Shown piece by piece: positions 35,351-45,394 of a DNA stretch of 64,000 bases (position 1 is its first letter; every line of letters starts with the position of its first letter). This stretch comes from Caryophanales bacterium UBA1744 (GTDB lineage Bacteria; Bacillota_I; Bacilli_A; RFN20; CAG-826). Both the position numbers and the translations under genes were made by a program. Where the stretch lies: contig DCHU01000082.1 of the NCBI GenBank assembly GCA_002314915.1, positions 1-64,000 of the forward strand, written 5' to 3'. The notes under the pieces were generated by a model. The model made no database searches. It saw only the letters and a program-made list of their open reading frames with translations, and had not been told where the DNA came from.

Positions 35351-38020
35351 ATGGAAAACGAAGACAAGAAAATTGAAGAGATTTCTGAGGAAGCAGAAGT
35401 CACAGAAGAACAGTCATCAGCAGCCGCTGGTATCGTTCCTGGTCTCATCGATAGAGAGATCACAGAGGAAGTTCACACAGCTTTCCTCGCATACTCGATG
35501 TCCGTTATCGTCAGCCGTGCAATCCCTGACGTCAGAGACGGATTGAAACCAGTTCAAAGAAGAATCATCTACGGTATGGATGAGTCAGGCATGCAGCCGG
35601 GCAAACCATACAAGAAATCAGCTCGTATCGTCGGTGACGTCATGGGTAAATATCACCCACACGGCGACGCCGCACTTTACGGAACACTCGTACGTTTAGC
35701 TCAGCCATTCTCGCTCAGATACACATTAGTCGACGGACACGGTAACTTCGGTTCTATCGACGGCGACGAAGCTGCTGCTATGCGTTACACCGAAGCAAGA
35801 ATGAACAAGCTTGCTGTCGAAATGGTTAGAGACTTAGACAAAGACACAGTCGACTTTGTCGATAACTATGACGGCACCGAAACAGAACCTTCGGTTCTTC
35901 CTTCAAGAATCCCTAACTTAATCATCAATGGATCTGAAGGTATTGCGGTTGGTATGGCTACAAACATGGCCCCACACAACCTCTCAGAAACAATCAACGC
36001 AATCGTCGCTCTTTGCAGAAACCCAGAGTTAACTGTCGAAGAGATGATGAGAGATTATCTCCATGGACCAGACTTCCCAACAGGCGGCGTCATCCTTGGA
36101 AGACAGGGCATCGTTGATGCTTACACAAACGGCACAGGAACAATCACAATCCGTTCCAAATACCACATTGAAGAAAAAGAAGGCCAGAAGGCAAAGATCA
36201 TCGTCACAGAGATCCCTTATCAGGTTAACAAATCTGCAATGATCGAAAAGATGGCTGAGCTCGTTCGCGACAAAGTTCTCGAAGGTATCAGCGACATCCG
36301 TGACGAATCCAACAAAGAAGGTATCCGTGTTGTCATCGAAATCAAACGTGACTTCATGCCTGAAATCGTTGCAAATAACCTCTTAAAGCACACAGATTTA
36401 CAGACAAACTTCGGTATCATCAACCTTTGCTTAGTCAACAACGCACCAAAAATCCTTGGCATGAAGGAGATGTTGCAGAACTACATCGACTTCCAGATTG
36501 AGGTCTTAACAAGAAGAACAAGAAAACTCTTAGAGAACGACTCAAAGAGAGATCATTTGGTCGTTGGTCTCATCCTCGCTCACGACAATATCGATGACGT
36601 TATCAACATCATCAGATCATCAAAGAACGACGAAGAATCAACAGCAAAATTAAAAGAAAAATACGGTTTATCAGACGAGCAGATCGGATCAATCCTCGCA
36701 ATGACATTGAGAAGATTGCAGGGACTTGAACAGGATAAGCTCCACGCTGAACACAACCAGTTAACAGCCAACATCGCAGAGTACAACAGACTCTTGAGCG
36801 ACAAGGCAAACATCGTCGAACTCCTCATCCAGGAAATCTCAGAAATCGAAAGAAAGTATGGCGACGAAAGACTCACAACAATCACAGACGATGCAGCCAA
36901 CATCGACAACGAAGACCTCATCCCAGAGGAGAATATCGTCGTCGTTCTTACAAAGAACGGTTACATCAAGAGAATGAATGACACCACATTCCGTGCTCAG
37001 AACAGAGGCGGCAGAGGTGTTAAGGGCGTCACAACAACAAATGGTGACTTTGTCCGTATCATCAGACACACAAAGACACACACCGACGTCTTATTCTTCT
37101 CATCTGTTGGTAAAGTCTACAGATTAAGAGGCTATCAGATCCCTGAGGGAACAAGAGACTCAAAAGGTCTTCCAATCGTTAACCTCTTGGCTCTCGACTC
37201 ATCGGTCGAAGAGAGAATTGTCTCAATCGTTGCATGCGATGACTACAATCCAAACGATTACTTATTCTTCGCAACAGTCAACGGTCTCGTTAAGAGAACA
37301 AAGTTATCAGAATACGAATCCATCCACCAGAACGGTAAGCGCGCTGTTGGATTAAGAGAAGGTGATGAACTTCTCGATGTTAAGAGAACGGACGGAAACG
37401 CAATCGTATCCATGGCTGCATCAACCGGCAAGGTCTGCACATTCAACGAAGCTGACGCTCGTGAGATGGGAAGAGACGCAACCGGTGTTAAGGGTATGGA
37501 AATCGATGAGGGAACAAAGATTGTCGACCTCACAACATCACTCGAAGGCACAAAGCTCTTGGTCTTAACAACAACCGGCTACGGTAAGATCTCATACGTC
37601 AACGACACCGATGTCACTGACGAAGACGGAAACGTCCGCCACTACGAAGGCTATCGTATGACAACAAGAGGCGCTAGAGGTGTCCTCTCACTCAAGATGA
37701 GCGCAAAGAACGGTGAATTAACCGCTATGAGAGGCGTTAACGGAGACGAAGACCTGATGGTCATCACCAACAAAGGCATCGTCATCAGAACACCTTTGAG
37801 CCAGATCAAGATCGCCGGTAGAAATACTCAGGGCGTCAAGATCATCAACCTCGAACCACACAACAAAGTCGCTGCTATCACAATCGTTCCACATGAAGAT
37901 GAGGAAGAGGTTGTCGACACACCTATCATCGAAGATGATGAAATCAACCCATCATTGGTTGGTGAGACCGAAGAAGTCGTCGCAGCAGAAGAGGTTGTCA
38001 CGCCAGACGACATCATGTAA
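35351..38020 (+). CDS. gyrA: DNA gyrase subunit A, with Ala/Gly at the quinolone positions
   Basis: The 889-residue protein has the winged-helix breakage domain with catalytic Tyr146 in AAMRYTEAR, a coiled-coil tail and a C-terminal beta-pinwheel that includes the GyrA box-like [10 protein letters not shown]. An acidic C-terminal tail follows. In the quinolone-determining stretch HGDAALYGT the residues equal to E. coli Ser83 and Asp87 are Ala107 and Gly111. GAAAGGAG precedes the start. A terminator follows at 38030. Confidence 0.97.
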   Translation: MENEDKKIEEISEEAEVTEEQSSAAAGIVPGLIDREITEEVHTAFLAYSMSVIVSRAIPDVRDGLKPVQRRIIYGMDESGMQPGKPYKKSARIVGDVMGKYHPHGDAALYGTLVRLAQPFSLRYTLVDGHGNFGSIDGDEAAAMRYTEARMNKLAVEMVRDLDKDTVDFVDNYDGTETEPSVLPSRIPNLIINGSEGIAVGMATNMAPHNLSETINAIVALCRNPELTVEEMMRDYLHGPDFPTGGVILGRQGIVDAYTNGTGTITIRSKYHIEEKEGQKAKIIVTEIPYQVNKSAMIEKMAELVRDKVLEGISDIRDESNKEGIRVVIEIKRDFMPEIVANNLLKHTDLQTNFGIINLCLVNNAPKILGMKEMLQNYIDFQIEVLTRRTRKLLENDSKRDHLVVGLILAHDNIDDVINIIRSSKNDEESTAKLKEKYGLSDEQIGSILAMTLRRLQGLEQDKLHAEHNQLTANIAEYNRLLSDKANIVELLIQEISEIERKYGDERLTTITDDAANIDNEDLIPEENIVVVLTKNGYIKRMNDTTFRAQNRGGRGVKGVTTTNGDFVRIIRHTKTHTDVLFFSSVGKVYRLRGYQIPEGTRDSKGLPIVNLLALDSSVEERIVSIVACDDYNPNDYLFFATVNGLVKRTKLSEYESIHQNGKRAVGLREGDELLDVKRTDGNAIVSMAASTGKVCTFNEADAREMGRDATGVKGMEIDEGTKIVDLTTSLEGTKLLVLTTTGYGKISYVNDTDVTDEDGNVRHYEGYRMTTRGARGVLSLKMSAKNGELTAMRGVNGDEDLMVITNKGIVIRTPLSQIKIAGRNTQGVKIINLEPHNKVAAITIVPHEDEEEVVDTPIIEDDEINPSLVGETEEVVAAEEVVTPDDIM

Positions 38021-38029
38021 TTAAAGCTT

Positions 38030-38054
38030 AACCTCAACAATTTGTTGGGGTTTT
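38030..38054 (+). terminator. Terminator after gyrA
   Basis: AACCTCAAC and GTTGGGGTT arms followed by TTTGC, 10 nt after the gyrA stop. Confidence 0.7.
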
Positions 38055-38088
38055 GCTGAGATATTTGAACACTATAAGGAGTCAAAAA

Positions 38089-39372
38089 ATGATTGATTTA
38101 AAGTTAATCGAAGAAAGACCTGAATACGTTAAAGAGGCCTTGGCTAAAAAAGGTTGGGAATTCGACCCAGCACCATTACTTGCCTTGATCGCAAAGAGAA
38201 GAGAACTCACCAAAGTTGTCGAGACAAATAAAGCAGAGCAGAACAAGCTCTCAAAATCAGTTCCTGAAGTTAAGAAAGCTGGAGGAAACGTCCAGGAGAT
38301 CTTCGCAAAGGTCAAAGCCTTAGCGGCAGAGAACAAGGAGAAGGAAGACGAACTCAACGCAGCATCAGCTGAGATCCAGTCACTCGTCGAAGTCCTTCCA
38401 AACTTACCAGACGCAGACTTAGAAGCTGGCGCAAAAGAGAACAACAAGCCATTCTACGTCTTCGGCAAGAAACCAGAATTCACATTCAAACCAAAAGACC
38501 ACGTTGAGCTCGCTGAGTCGCTCGGCTTAATCGACTACAAGAGAGCAGCTAAGATCTCTGGATCCGGCACATGGGTCTACACAGGCTTAGGCGCTCAGCT
38601 TGAATGGGCATTACTCAACTACTTCATCTCAACACACATCAAAGACGGATACACAATGATCCTCTGCCCACACATCCTCAACGAGGATTCAGGCTTCACA
38701 GCAGGGCAGTTCCCAAAATTCAAGGAAGACGTCTTCTGGCTTGAAGGTTCAGAACCACGCAAATTCATCCTTCCAACAGCAGAAACAGCTCTTGTTAACC
38801 TCCACAGAAACGAAGTCTTAACAGAAGCAGACCTTCCAAAGAAATACTTCGCTTACACACCGTGCTATCGTAAGGAAGCGGGCTCATACAGAACCGAAGA
38901 AAGAGGCATGATCCGTGGATATCAGTTCGACAAAGTCGAAATGGTTCAGTACACAACCGATACCGGATCAGACGTTGCATTCGATGAGTTAGTCAAGAAA
39001 GCTCAGGCTTTGCTCGAAGGCCTCGGATTACACTACCAGCTCGATAAGCTTGCAGCAGGCGACTGCTCACACTCAATGGCTAGAACCTATGACATCGAAG
39101 TCTGGATTCCATCAATGGGCATCTACAAAGAAGTCTCATCCGTTTCTAACGCAAGAGACTATCAGGCAAGACGCGGTATGATCCGTTATAAAGACAAAGA
39201 CGGAAAGATGCATTTCTGCCACACCTTAAACGGTTCTGGCTTAGCAACATCCAGAGTCTATCCAGCTCTTCTCGAGCAGAATCAGCAGGAAGACGGATCT
39301 GTTGTCATCCCAGAAGTCTTACGTCCGTTCATGGGCGGCATCTCAGTTTTAAAACCAATTGAGAAGAAATAA
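38089..39372 (+). CDS. serS: Serine--tRNA ligase
   Basis: From MIDLKLIEERPEYVKEAL the product is 427 residues, with AAGGAG upstream. It has an N-terminal coiled-coil arm (about 25-105) and the class II core with motif 2 (PCYRKEAG...RGMIRGYQFDKVEM) and motif 3 (NGSGLATSRVYPALLEQ). It charges tRNA-Ser and tRNA-Sec types. The last codons contain the -35 box of the SRP RNA promoter. No T-box leader is present. Confidence 0.97.
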   Translation: MIDLKLIEERPEYVKEALAKKGWEFDPAPLLALIAKRRELTKVVETNKAEQNKLSKSVPEVKKAGGNVQEIFAKVKALAAENKEKEDELNAASAEIQSLVEVLPNLPDADLEAGAKENNKPFYVFGKKPEFTFKPKDHVELAESLGLIDYKRAAKISGSGTWVYTGLGAQLEWALLNYFISTHIKDGYTMILCPHILNEDSGFTAGQFPKFKEDVFWLEGSEPRKFILPTAETALVNLHRNEVLTEADLPKKYFAYTPCYRKEAGSYRTEERGMIRGYQFDKVEMVQYTTDTGSDVAFDELVKKAQALLEGLGLHYQLDKLAAGDCSHSMARTYDIEVWIPSMGIYKEVSSVSNARDYQARRGMIRYKDKDGKMHFCHTLNGSGLATSRVYPALLEQNQQEDGSVVIPEVLRPFMGGISVLKPIEKK

Positions 39373-39387
39373 TTAAACAAATATAAT
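39359..39387 (+). promoter_or_regulatory. Promoter of the SRP RNA gene
   Basis: TTGAGA (39359-39364), a 17-nt spacer and TATAAT (39382-39387). The predicted start falls on the first G of the SRP RNA (39394). The -35 is inside serS. Confidence 0.85.
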
Positions 39388-39393
39388 AGTTAA

Positions 39394-39475
39394 GCCATCG
39401 CGAGAAGTTGTCTTCGAACCAGGTCAGGCGGGGAACCGAGCAGCCTTAAGATCAGAACTCCTGTGCGGTGGTTTT
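39394..39475 (+). ncRNA. ffs: Signal recognition particle RNA (small 4.5S type)
   Basis: The RNA contains the universal domain IV sequence CCAGGTCAGGCGGGGAACCG followed by AGCAGCC, which binds Ffh. Its ends pair (GCCATCGC with GCGGTGGT) and a T run follows, so the closing stem probably doubles as terminator. At about 80 nt it is the short form lacking the Alu domain found in Bacillus. The position before tadA is usual in Firmicutes. Confidence 0.93.
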
Positions 39476-39485
39476 CTTATTGTTC

Positions 39486-39497
39486 TATAATAGTGGT
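39486..39497 (+). promoter_or_regulatory. -10 box for a probably leaderless tadA transcript
   Basis: TATAAT (39486-39491) ends exactly 6 nt before the tadA ATG, and there is no ribosome site. Transcription would begin at or next to the start codon. No good -35 is seen. Confidence 0.5.
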
Positions 39498-39947
39498 ATG
39501 CAAGACGAAATTTTCATGCAAGAAGCCTTAAAAGAAGCGCAAAAAGCCTATGAATTGGGTGAAATACCGGTCGGAGCAGTCGTTGTTAAAGACGATGTGA
39601 TCATCGGTAGGGGCCACAATTTGAGAGAGAAGAACAACGACATCTCATCTCATGCCGAAATCGAAGCGCTCAAAGACGCTGCCAAAACCCTGGGAAACTG
39701 GAGGATGAATGGCTGCACGCTTTTCGTTACGCTTGAACCTTGTCCAATGTGCTCCGGCGCCATACTTCAATCACGAATCTCCAGAGTGGTTTTTGGTGCA
39801 AAAGACCCTCGAGATGGAGGGGTTGTTTCCAATTATTATTTATTCGATTCTCCATGTGCTCATGAACGCCCCCTTGTCAGTGTCGGTACACTGAATGAGG
39901 AGTGTGAAAAGATACTTAAATTATTTTTTCTAGAAAAAAGAAATTAA
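39498..39947 (+). CDS. tadA: tRNA-specific adenosine deaminase
   Basis: From MQDEIFMQEALKEAQKAY the enzyme is 149 residues. The zinc deaminase motifs are HAEIEAL (His plus proton-shuttling Glu) and PCPMCSGAI (two Cys ligands). It turns adenosine 34 of tRNA-Arg(ACG) into inosine. The start lies 23 nt after the SRP RNA, and the message seems leaderless. Confidence 0.95.
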   Translation: MQDEIFMQEALKEAQKAYELGEIPVGAVVVKDDVIIGRGHNLREKNNDISSHAEIEALKDAAKTLGNWRMNGCTLFVTLEPCPMCSGAILQSRISRVVFGAKDPRDGGVVSNYYLFDSPCAHERPLVSVGTLNEECEKILKLFFLEKRN

Positions 39948-39963
39948 GACGGCATCTATAGTT

Positions 39964-40020
39964 TTGGACACGTGTCAAAATTAGTCATAATGTTTAGAAA
40001 ACATATGTGATATATTTTCT
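39964..40020. promoter_or_regulatory. Promoter region with two dyads upstream of the ABC-FtsX gene
   Basis: A promoter TTGGAC (39964-39969), 16 nt, CATAAT (39986-39991) is overlapped by the dyad GACACGTGTC (39967-39976). A second inverted repeat of 11-bp arms with one mismatch (39996-40020, AGAAAACATAT...ATATATTTTCT) ends 2 nt before the ATG. A second -10-like TATATT ends 6 nt before the ATG. Confidence 0.5.
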
Positions 40021-40022
40021 AT

Positions 40023-42911
40023 ATGCTTGAATTAAAGTCTATAGTCAAAAACTATGAAATAGAGGGGGAAGTATACCCTGCGTTGGCGGGTATAGACCTT
40101 GCCTTTGCTGACAAAGGCATAGTCGCGATACTCGGACCTTCCGGATGTGGTAAAACCACCCTTTTAAACATAATCGGCGGACTTGATCACTACACCTCTG
40201 GAGACGTCATCATCGATGGCAAATCCACCACAAACTTTAAAGAAAAAGACTGGGATGCATTCCGCAACGAAAGAGTGGGGTTCGTTTTCCAGAACTATAA
40301 CCTAATTCCACACAAGAACATTCTCGCAAATGTTGCGATATCTTTAACTTTGTCAGGCATTTCGCCATCTGAAGCCAAAGAGCGTTCGCTTGCAGCACTT
40401 CATTCCGTTGGCCTTGATGGTTTGGAAAAGAAGAGACCGAACCAGTTGTCCGGCGGCCAGATGCAAAGGGTTGCCCTAGCAAGAGCAATTGTAAATAACC
40501 CAAGCATCATTCTCGCTGATGAACCTACCGGCGCACTTGACTCAAACACATCTATCCAGGTCATGGACCTTTTCAAGAACATTGCAAGCGATAGGCTTGT
40601 TATCTTGGTTACACACAACAAAGAATTGGCTGAAGCATATGCTGACCGAATCATTCAAATGAAAGACGGAGTCATCATCGCAGATTCAAATCCAATCCAG
40701 GCTAACCACGCTGTTACTGGTGTAGAGAAGAACAAGAAAACATCCATGAGCTTAGGAACTGCCATCGCCTCATCGTGGTCAAACATCAAAACAAAGAAAG
40801 GCCGCACAATCTTAACCGCCGTTGCCTCTAGTTTTGGCGTTGTTGGTGTCGCTTTGGTTCTCGCCGTTTCAAACGGATTCTCAGGCTTTGTTTCAAGAGT
40901 TGAGAAATCCTTGGCATCAACGGCCCCAATCTCAATTTCGAAAACACAATACAGTTACTTTGATAACAGCACAAAGATAAACGAGGTGGAGTTCCCTGAT
41001 ACGGACAAGCTCTACCCATTAGACACATCAAGCGACTCTTATGTCAGCCACACAAATCACTTCACACAGGAATATGTATCTAAAGTTTTAGATCCGCTCG
41101 TTGAAGAGGGTTTAGCAAGCAATGTAATGATTAACAGAAGCGGCCTTTTGTTCAACGTCTTAACTGAAAAGGGTATACATCCAGGAAGCGGAGAGTATAA
41201 AGAAATAAACCAATATTCCGGCGCTGGATCGTATGGCGGAGGCATCGCATCGGTCACCGGACTCCCTGCAACAATCTTCCATGAACTTTATATGCCAGAG
41301 GCTCCGATGAGGGAAACGTACGACTTAATCTACGGAAAATACCCACAAAACCCAGATGAGATTGTTTTAATCACGGATAGTTACAACCAAATCGAACTCA
41401 ACGTTTTAAACAAACTCGGCTTCTATAGCTCAACAGACGACACCAAGAAACCGATCGATTTTGCTGATATCATCACAACCGATTCACATGAAGGAAAAAC
41501 CTATAAAGCGTATCCAAACTCCACACTATATAAAGACATCGGATCGAAACAGCCTTACGCAGAATATGACTTATACCCTGAATACAAGGACGGAACATTC
41601 CAGTTCTCTGGAACGAAGAAATACAGAGAAATGTCCATCTTCAACAGAGAATACAGCGACAGTGAAGGTCTGAAAAACATATATCAAAACGACGACAAGT
41701 ACGATGAGGTCAAACTCAAAATCGTCGGCGTTTTAAGACCGGCAAAAAACAGCTACCTTTCCTTAATGCCTGGATCAATCGGGTATCTCGAATCACTAAA
41801 AGATATGTTCGTGGACGATTCCGAGAAAAACTGTTCAGCAATACACAAAGCCGCAACCGAGGCTTTCTACGTTCCTCTCATAAACTACGACGGAGAGGAC
41901 GGCTTTGAAGCCGCCAACAAGGTGTTCAACGATATTTATCAGCAAATAGATTCTGCCACACCAGAAGAATATGCCGAGATATTGAGTGGTTCACTGGTTT
42001 CCAAGATTGCTTCAGTCTTTGACTTCAGATATTTCTTCTTGTACGGAGACCAGAATCCTGCGGATGCCGATTACTCAGGAAGCGGAACTGGTTATCTTTA
42101 TTATTCCGGATTATTTACTCTCGCTAAGAGGGTTGGAGCGGACTTCCATGAAGATCAAGTCGCCAACATGATTGAAGATCTCCTTTATGGAAAAAAGAAG
42201 GAGCAGGAAAGCGCGAAAGACGCATTACTAAACAAACTGCTCAACCCTGATTTCTATAAAGCCGGATGGGAAAACGACGGCTCAGCATACGACTTCAATG
42301 TCCTTGACCTTATCGCATATTACGAGTCATTCTCGCTAATCGACTCGGTTCTTATCTTCCCTTCAAGCCTTACCGTTAAGGATCAGATTTTCGCTAGACT
42401 CGATGCCTATAACAATGCGCAGGCCGATAAGACAACCAAGGTTTATTACTCGGATGTTATGTCTACAGTAACCGACACCGTTGGCACTGTTGTTAACGCT
42501 TTGACCGGTGTTTTGGTTGTTTTTGCAGGCATTTCTCTCGTTGTTAGCTGCATTATGACCGCAATTATCACTTATGTTTCCGTTATAGAGAGAACAAAAG
42601 AAATCGGCGTTTTGAGAGCGTGCGGTGCTAGAAAACGCGATGTTGGAAGGTTGTTTAGATCTGAATGTATGATGGTCGGACTTGCTTCCGGAATCATAGG
42701 AATTGCCGTCTCGTATCTTTTGTCATGGCCAATTAATGTGATCATTAATCGCCTATATCCAACTTACAAAATTGGCGCAATCGCATCATTGAACCCGTTA
42801 GTTGCAATCGCGTTGGTTGCTTTATCGATAATCCTTGCGTTGGTAAGCGGAATTGTTCCTGCTGCCATCGCTGCAAAGAAAGACCCTGTCGTGGCATTGA
42901 GGAGTGAGTAA
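40023..42911 (+). CDS. ABC transporter, fused ATPase and FtsX/MacB-type permease
   Basis: The 962-residue protein starts with an ATPase domain (Walker A GPSGCGKTT, signature LSGGQMQR, Walker B IILADEPTGALD). A first membrane helix lies at about 265-290. An extracytoplasmic domain of about 500 residues is followed by three C-terminal FtsX helices (VSVIERTKEIGVLRACGARKRDVGRLF). MacB-type transporters use ATP for mechanical work on substrates outside the membrane, such as peptides or lipoproteins, rather than classic import. Its stop overlaps the next gene by 1 nt. Confidence 0.88.
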   Translation: MLELKSIVKNYEIEGEVYPALAGIDLAFADKGIVAILGPSGCGKTTLLNIIGGLDHYTSGDVIIDGKSTTNFKEKDWDAFRNERVGFVFQNYNLIPHKNILANVAISLTLSGISPSEAKERSLAALHSVGLDGLEKKRPNQLSGGQMQRVALARAIVNNPSIILADEPTGALDSNTSIQVMDLFKNIASDRLVILVTHNKELAEAYADRIIQMKDGVIIADSNPIQANHAVTGVEKNKKTSMSLGTAIASSWSNIKTKKGRTILTAVASSFGVVGVALVLAVSNGFSGFVSRVEKSLASTAPISISKTQYSYFDNSTKINEVEFPDTDKLYPLDTSSDSYVSHTNHFTQEYVSKVLDPLVEEGLASNVMINRSGLLFNVLTEKGIHPGSGEYKEINQYSGAGSYGGGIASVTGLPATIFHELYMPEAPMRETYDLIYGKYPQNPDEIVLITDSYNQIELNVLNKLGFYSSTDDTKKPIDFADIITTDSHEGKTYKAYPNSTLYKDIGSKQPYAEYDLYPEYKDGTFQFSGTKKYREMSIFNREYSDSEGLKNIYQNDDKYDEVKLKIVGVLRPAKNSYLSLMPGSIGYLESLKDMFVDDSEKNCSAIHKAATEAFYVPLINYDGEDGFEAANKVFNDIYQQIDSATPEEYAEILSGSLVSKIASVFDFRYFFLYGDQNPADADYSGSGTGYLYYSGLFTLAKRVGADFHEDQVANMIEDLLYGKKKEQESAKDALLNKLLNPDFYKAGWENDGSAYDFNVLDLIAYYESFSLIDSVLIFPSSLTVKDQIFARLDAYNNAQADKTTKVYYSDVMSTVTDTVGTVVNALTGVLVVFAGISLVVSCIMTAIITYVSVIERTKEIGVLRACGARKRDVGRLFRSECMMVGLASGIIGIAVSYLLSWPINVIINRLYPTYKIGAIASLNPLVAIALVALSIILALVSGIVPAAIAAKKDPVVALRSE

Positions 42912-45394
42912 TGGCATCGAACAAGGTTGAGCTTTTGAAACAGAAAATTGCCGAGGCCGAGGTCTATGAGACCGATTTTTTGGTCGGCCTTAATGATGAG
43001 CAAGTTCAATCTAGAATCGATGATGGGTTGGTCAACAAAAACAAAAAGACCGTCACCAAAACCACATGGCAAATACTCAAAGACAACGTTTTCACGTTCT
43101 TCAACATCATATTCTTCTGTATATGCATAATGCTTTTGATTGCCCGTGCAAACCCCAAAGATTTCTTCTTCATTCTTCCTATCACCGGAAATATCGTCCT
43201 TGGACTCGCCGCGGATTTTAGAGCAAGAGCCTTAGTCAATAAACTGAGCCTCGTTACAAATCCAAGACAATCGGTTATGCGTAACGAAAAGGAACTCATG
43301 TTGGCCTCTGATGAATTGGTTCTAAGCGACATAATCGTTTTAAGGGCGGGCGATCAAGTCTGCGCTGATGCGGTTATCGTTGGAGGCAAAGCCTCATTTA
43401 ACGAATCATCGATTACGGGTGAATCCGACTCAATCTCAAAAGAAGTCGGAGACGAAGTCCTTTCAGGCACTTATGTCGTCTCTGGCATCGTATACGCGCG
43501 CGTCACAAAAATAGGCGCGGCCTCATACATTGAAGGCGTTACTGCGGCCGCAAAGAACTTCTCCAGACCACAATCGGAAATCAAAAAATCATGCTTATAC
43601 GTTTTCCGCTTAACCGGAACTATCGCAATCGTCTTTGCTATAGCAATGACTCTCATATGGTTATTCAAGAGCGAAATCTCTTATGAATCATATTCGGAAC
43701 ATGCTGTTAGTTTCGCCGGATCCCTTGTTGCAATGATTCCTGCCGGTTTATATTTGCTTTCCTCCATCACTTTGGGTGTCGGCGTCATCAACCTCGGAAG
43801 AAAACAGGTTAACGTTCAGGAGTTGTTCTGCATCGAAACATTGGCTAGAGCGGACGTCATCTGCTTTGATAAGACCGGCACTCTCACAGACGGAACACTC
43901 ACAATTAAAGATCTCTACAACCACTCAGACATGAGCGATGACGACATAAAGATGAATATGGCGTCTCTCGTCGCCTCGACAATGGACACAAACGGAACCG
44001 CTGCCGCAATAGCTAAATCATTCGGCAAAGGAAAGAAGAAAGCGGTCGCCGTTATTCCTTTCGATTCCGCGTATAAGTATTCGGCCGCAACATTCGAAGA
44101 CGGCGAGACATATGTTCTTGGCGCATATGGTTTTGTCGATGCAAAGCCAACGCCGGAAATCGACAAGATGATTAAGAAAATGGCCGCTGCAGGAGATAGA
44201 GCTGTGTGTTTCTATCGCTGCCAAAAACCTCTCAAAAACGATAAATTACAAGCAAAATGCGAACTTATTGCGGTTTTGGATATCGCTGACCACATCAAAG
44301 AAGACGCCAGCGACAACATCAATTGGTTCATCTCAAACGGCGTTGATGTAAAGGTCATCAGTGGTGACGATCCAATCACCGTCGCAAAGATTGCAAATCA
44401 GGTCGGTGTTCCTAATGCCGCCAACTACATTTCAATGGATGGCGTCGCTCTAGAAGATATTCCGGAACTTGTTAATAATCACTCTGTCTTTGGCCGTGTT
44501 AGCCCAACCCAGAAAGAAGCGATTGTTTCCGCTCTTCAGGCCCAGGGTCATAAAGTCGCAATGACCGGTGATGGTGTTAATGACATCCTCGCTCTCAAGA
44601 AAGCCGACTGTTCAATCTGTATGGCTTCAGGATCATCTGCAGCTAGAAACTCCGCTCACATGATCGTTATGGATAACACATTCTCACACTTACCTGACGT
44701 TGTTGCGGAAGGAAGGCGTGTCGTTAATAACCTCCAGAGAACGTCTTCTTTGTTCCTGTCTAAAACTGTATTCGCCATTGTTCTCAGTTTGGTCTTCATG
44801 ATTACAAGCATCTGTGGAGGCCCGTCATATCCATTCTCAACATCCAACATGATTCTTTGGGAATCAATAACAATCGGATGCGGAGGATTCTTGCTTGCAC
44901 TAGAGCCGTCAAAAGAACCAATTACAGGAACGTTCTTGGGCAACGTCTTAAAGACTGCGTTGGTTTCTGGAACAGTCCAGACTTTGTCTGTTCTTGTCAT
45001 TTACCTCTCTTACCTCATTGCGCCTGATTTCTATATGGGTTCAAGAACCGTTGTTTCCACGTGTGCAGTTTATGCGTTCTCATTCTTGTCGTATTTGACC
45101 TTGTTCAAGAACTGTTTGAAGCTGAACAAATACAGAACAACCGTCTTCGTCGTTTTGGCCGTAGTCGGAATTGCGTTTGTCACCCTCGACTACTACTTCT
45201 TCGGATTCTTATCTAACTTGGTCCGAGGGCCAGGAGGTCGAGCCGGCGGTTCCGAGTACCTAAGTATCTATCATTGGATTGTGATAATTTCCGACATTGC
45301 AGTTATGTCGATTATATATATCTTGGTCAGCATGTATGTTGATCGAGCCTACATAAACAGATTTAAGAAAGAGGATTCAAAAAATGAAGGTTAA
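42911..45394 (+). CDS. P-type cation-transporting ATPase (CtpE-like)
   Basis: The 827-residue pump has TGES (169-172), the membrane motif MIPAGLYLL (275-283), phosphorylation site Asp320 in DKTGTLTDG, and TGDGVNDILALKKADCSICM. About ten membrane segments are predicted. In the membrane motif P2-type ATPases have PEGL; here it is PAGL, with the helix otherwise like CtpE-type Ca2+ ATPases. The transported ion is therefore uncertain. It overlaps its neighbours on both sides (1 nt and 11 nt). Confidence 0.88.
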   Translation: MASNKVELLKQKIAEAEVYETDFLVGLNDEQVQSRIDDGLVNKNKKTVTKTTWQILKDNVFTFFNIIFFCICIMLLIARANPKDFFFILPITGNIVLGLAADFRARALVNKLSLVTNPRQSVMRNEKELMLASDELVLSDIIVLRAGDQVCADAVIVGGKASFNESSITGESDSISKEVGDEVLSGTYVVSGIVYARVTKIGAASYIEGVTAAAKNFSRPQSEIKKSCLYVFRLTGTIAIVFAIAMTLIWLFKSEISYESYSEHAVSFAGSLVAMIPAGLYLLSSITLGVGVINLGRKQVNVQELFCIETLARADVICFDKTGTLTDGTLTIKDLYNHSDMSDDDIKMNMASLVASTMDTNGTAAAIAKSFGKGKKKAVAVIPFDSAYKYSAATFEDGETYVLGAYGFVDAKPTPEIDKMIKKMAAAGDRAVCFYRCQKPLKNDKLQAKCELIAVLDIADHIKEDASDNINWFISNGVDVKVISGDDPITVAKIANQVGVPNAANYISMDGVALEDIPELVNNHSVFGRVSPTQKEAIVSALQAQGHKVAMTGDGVNDILALKKADCSICMASGSSAARNSAHMIVMDNTFSHLPDVVAEGRRVVNNLQRTSSLFLSKTVFAIVLSLVFMITSICGGPSYPFSTSNMILWESITIGCGGFLLALEPSKEPITGTFLGNVLKTALVSGTVQTLSVLVIYLSYLIAPDFYMGSRTVVSTCAVYAFSFLSYLTLFKNCLKLNKYRTTVFVVLAVVGIAFVTLDYYFFGFLSNLVRGPGGRAGGSEYLSIYHWIVIISDIAVMSIIYILVSMYVDRAYINRFKKEDSKNEG

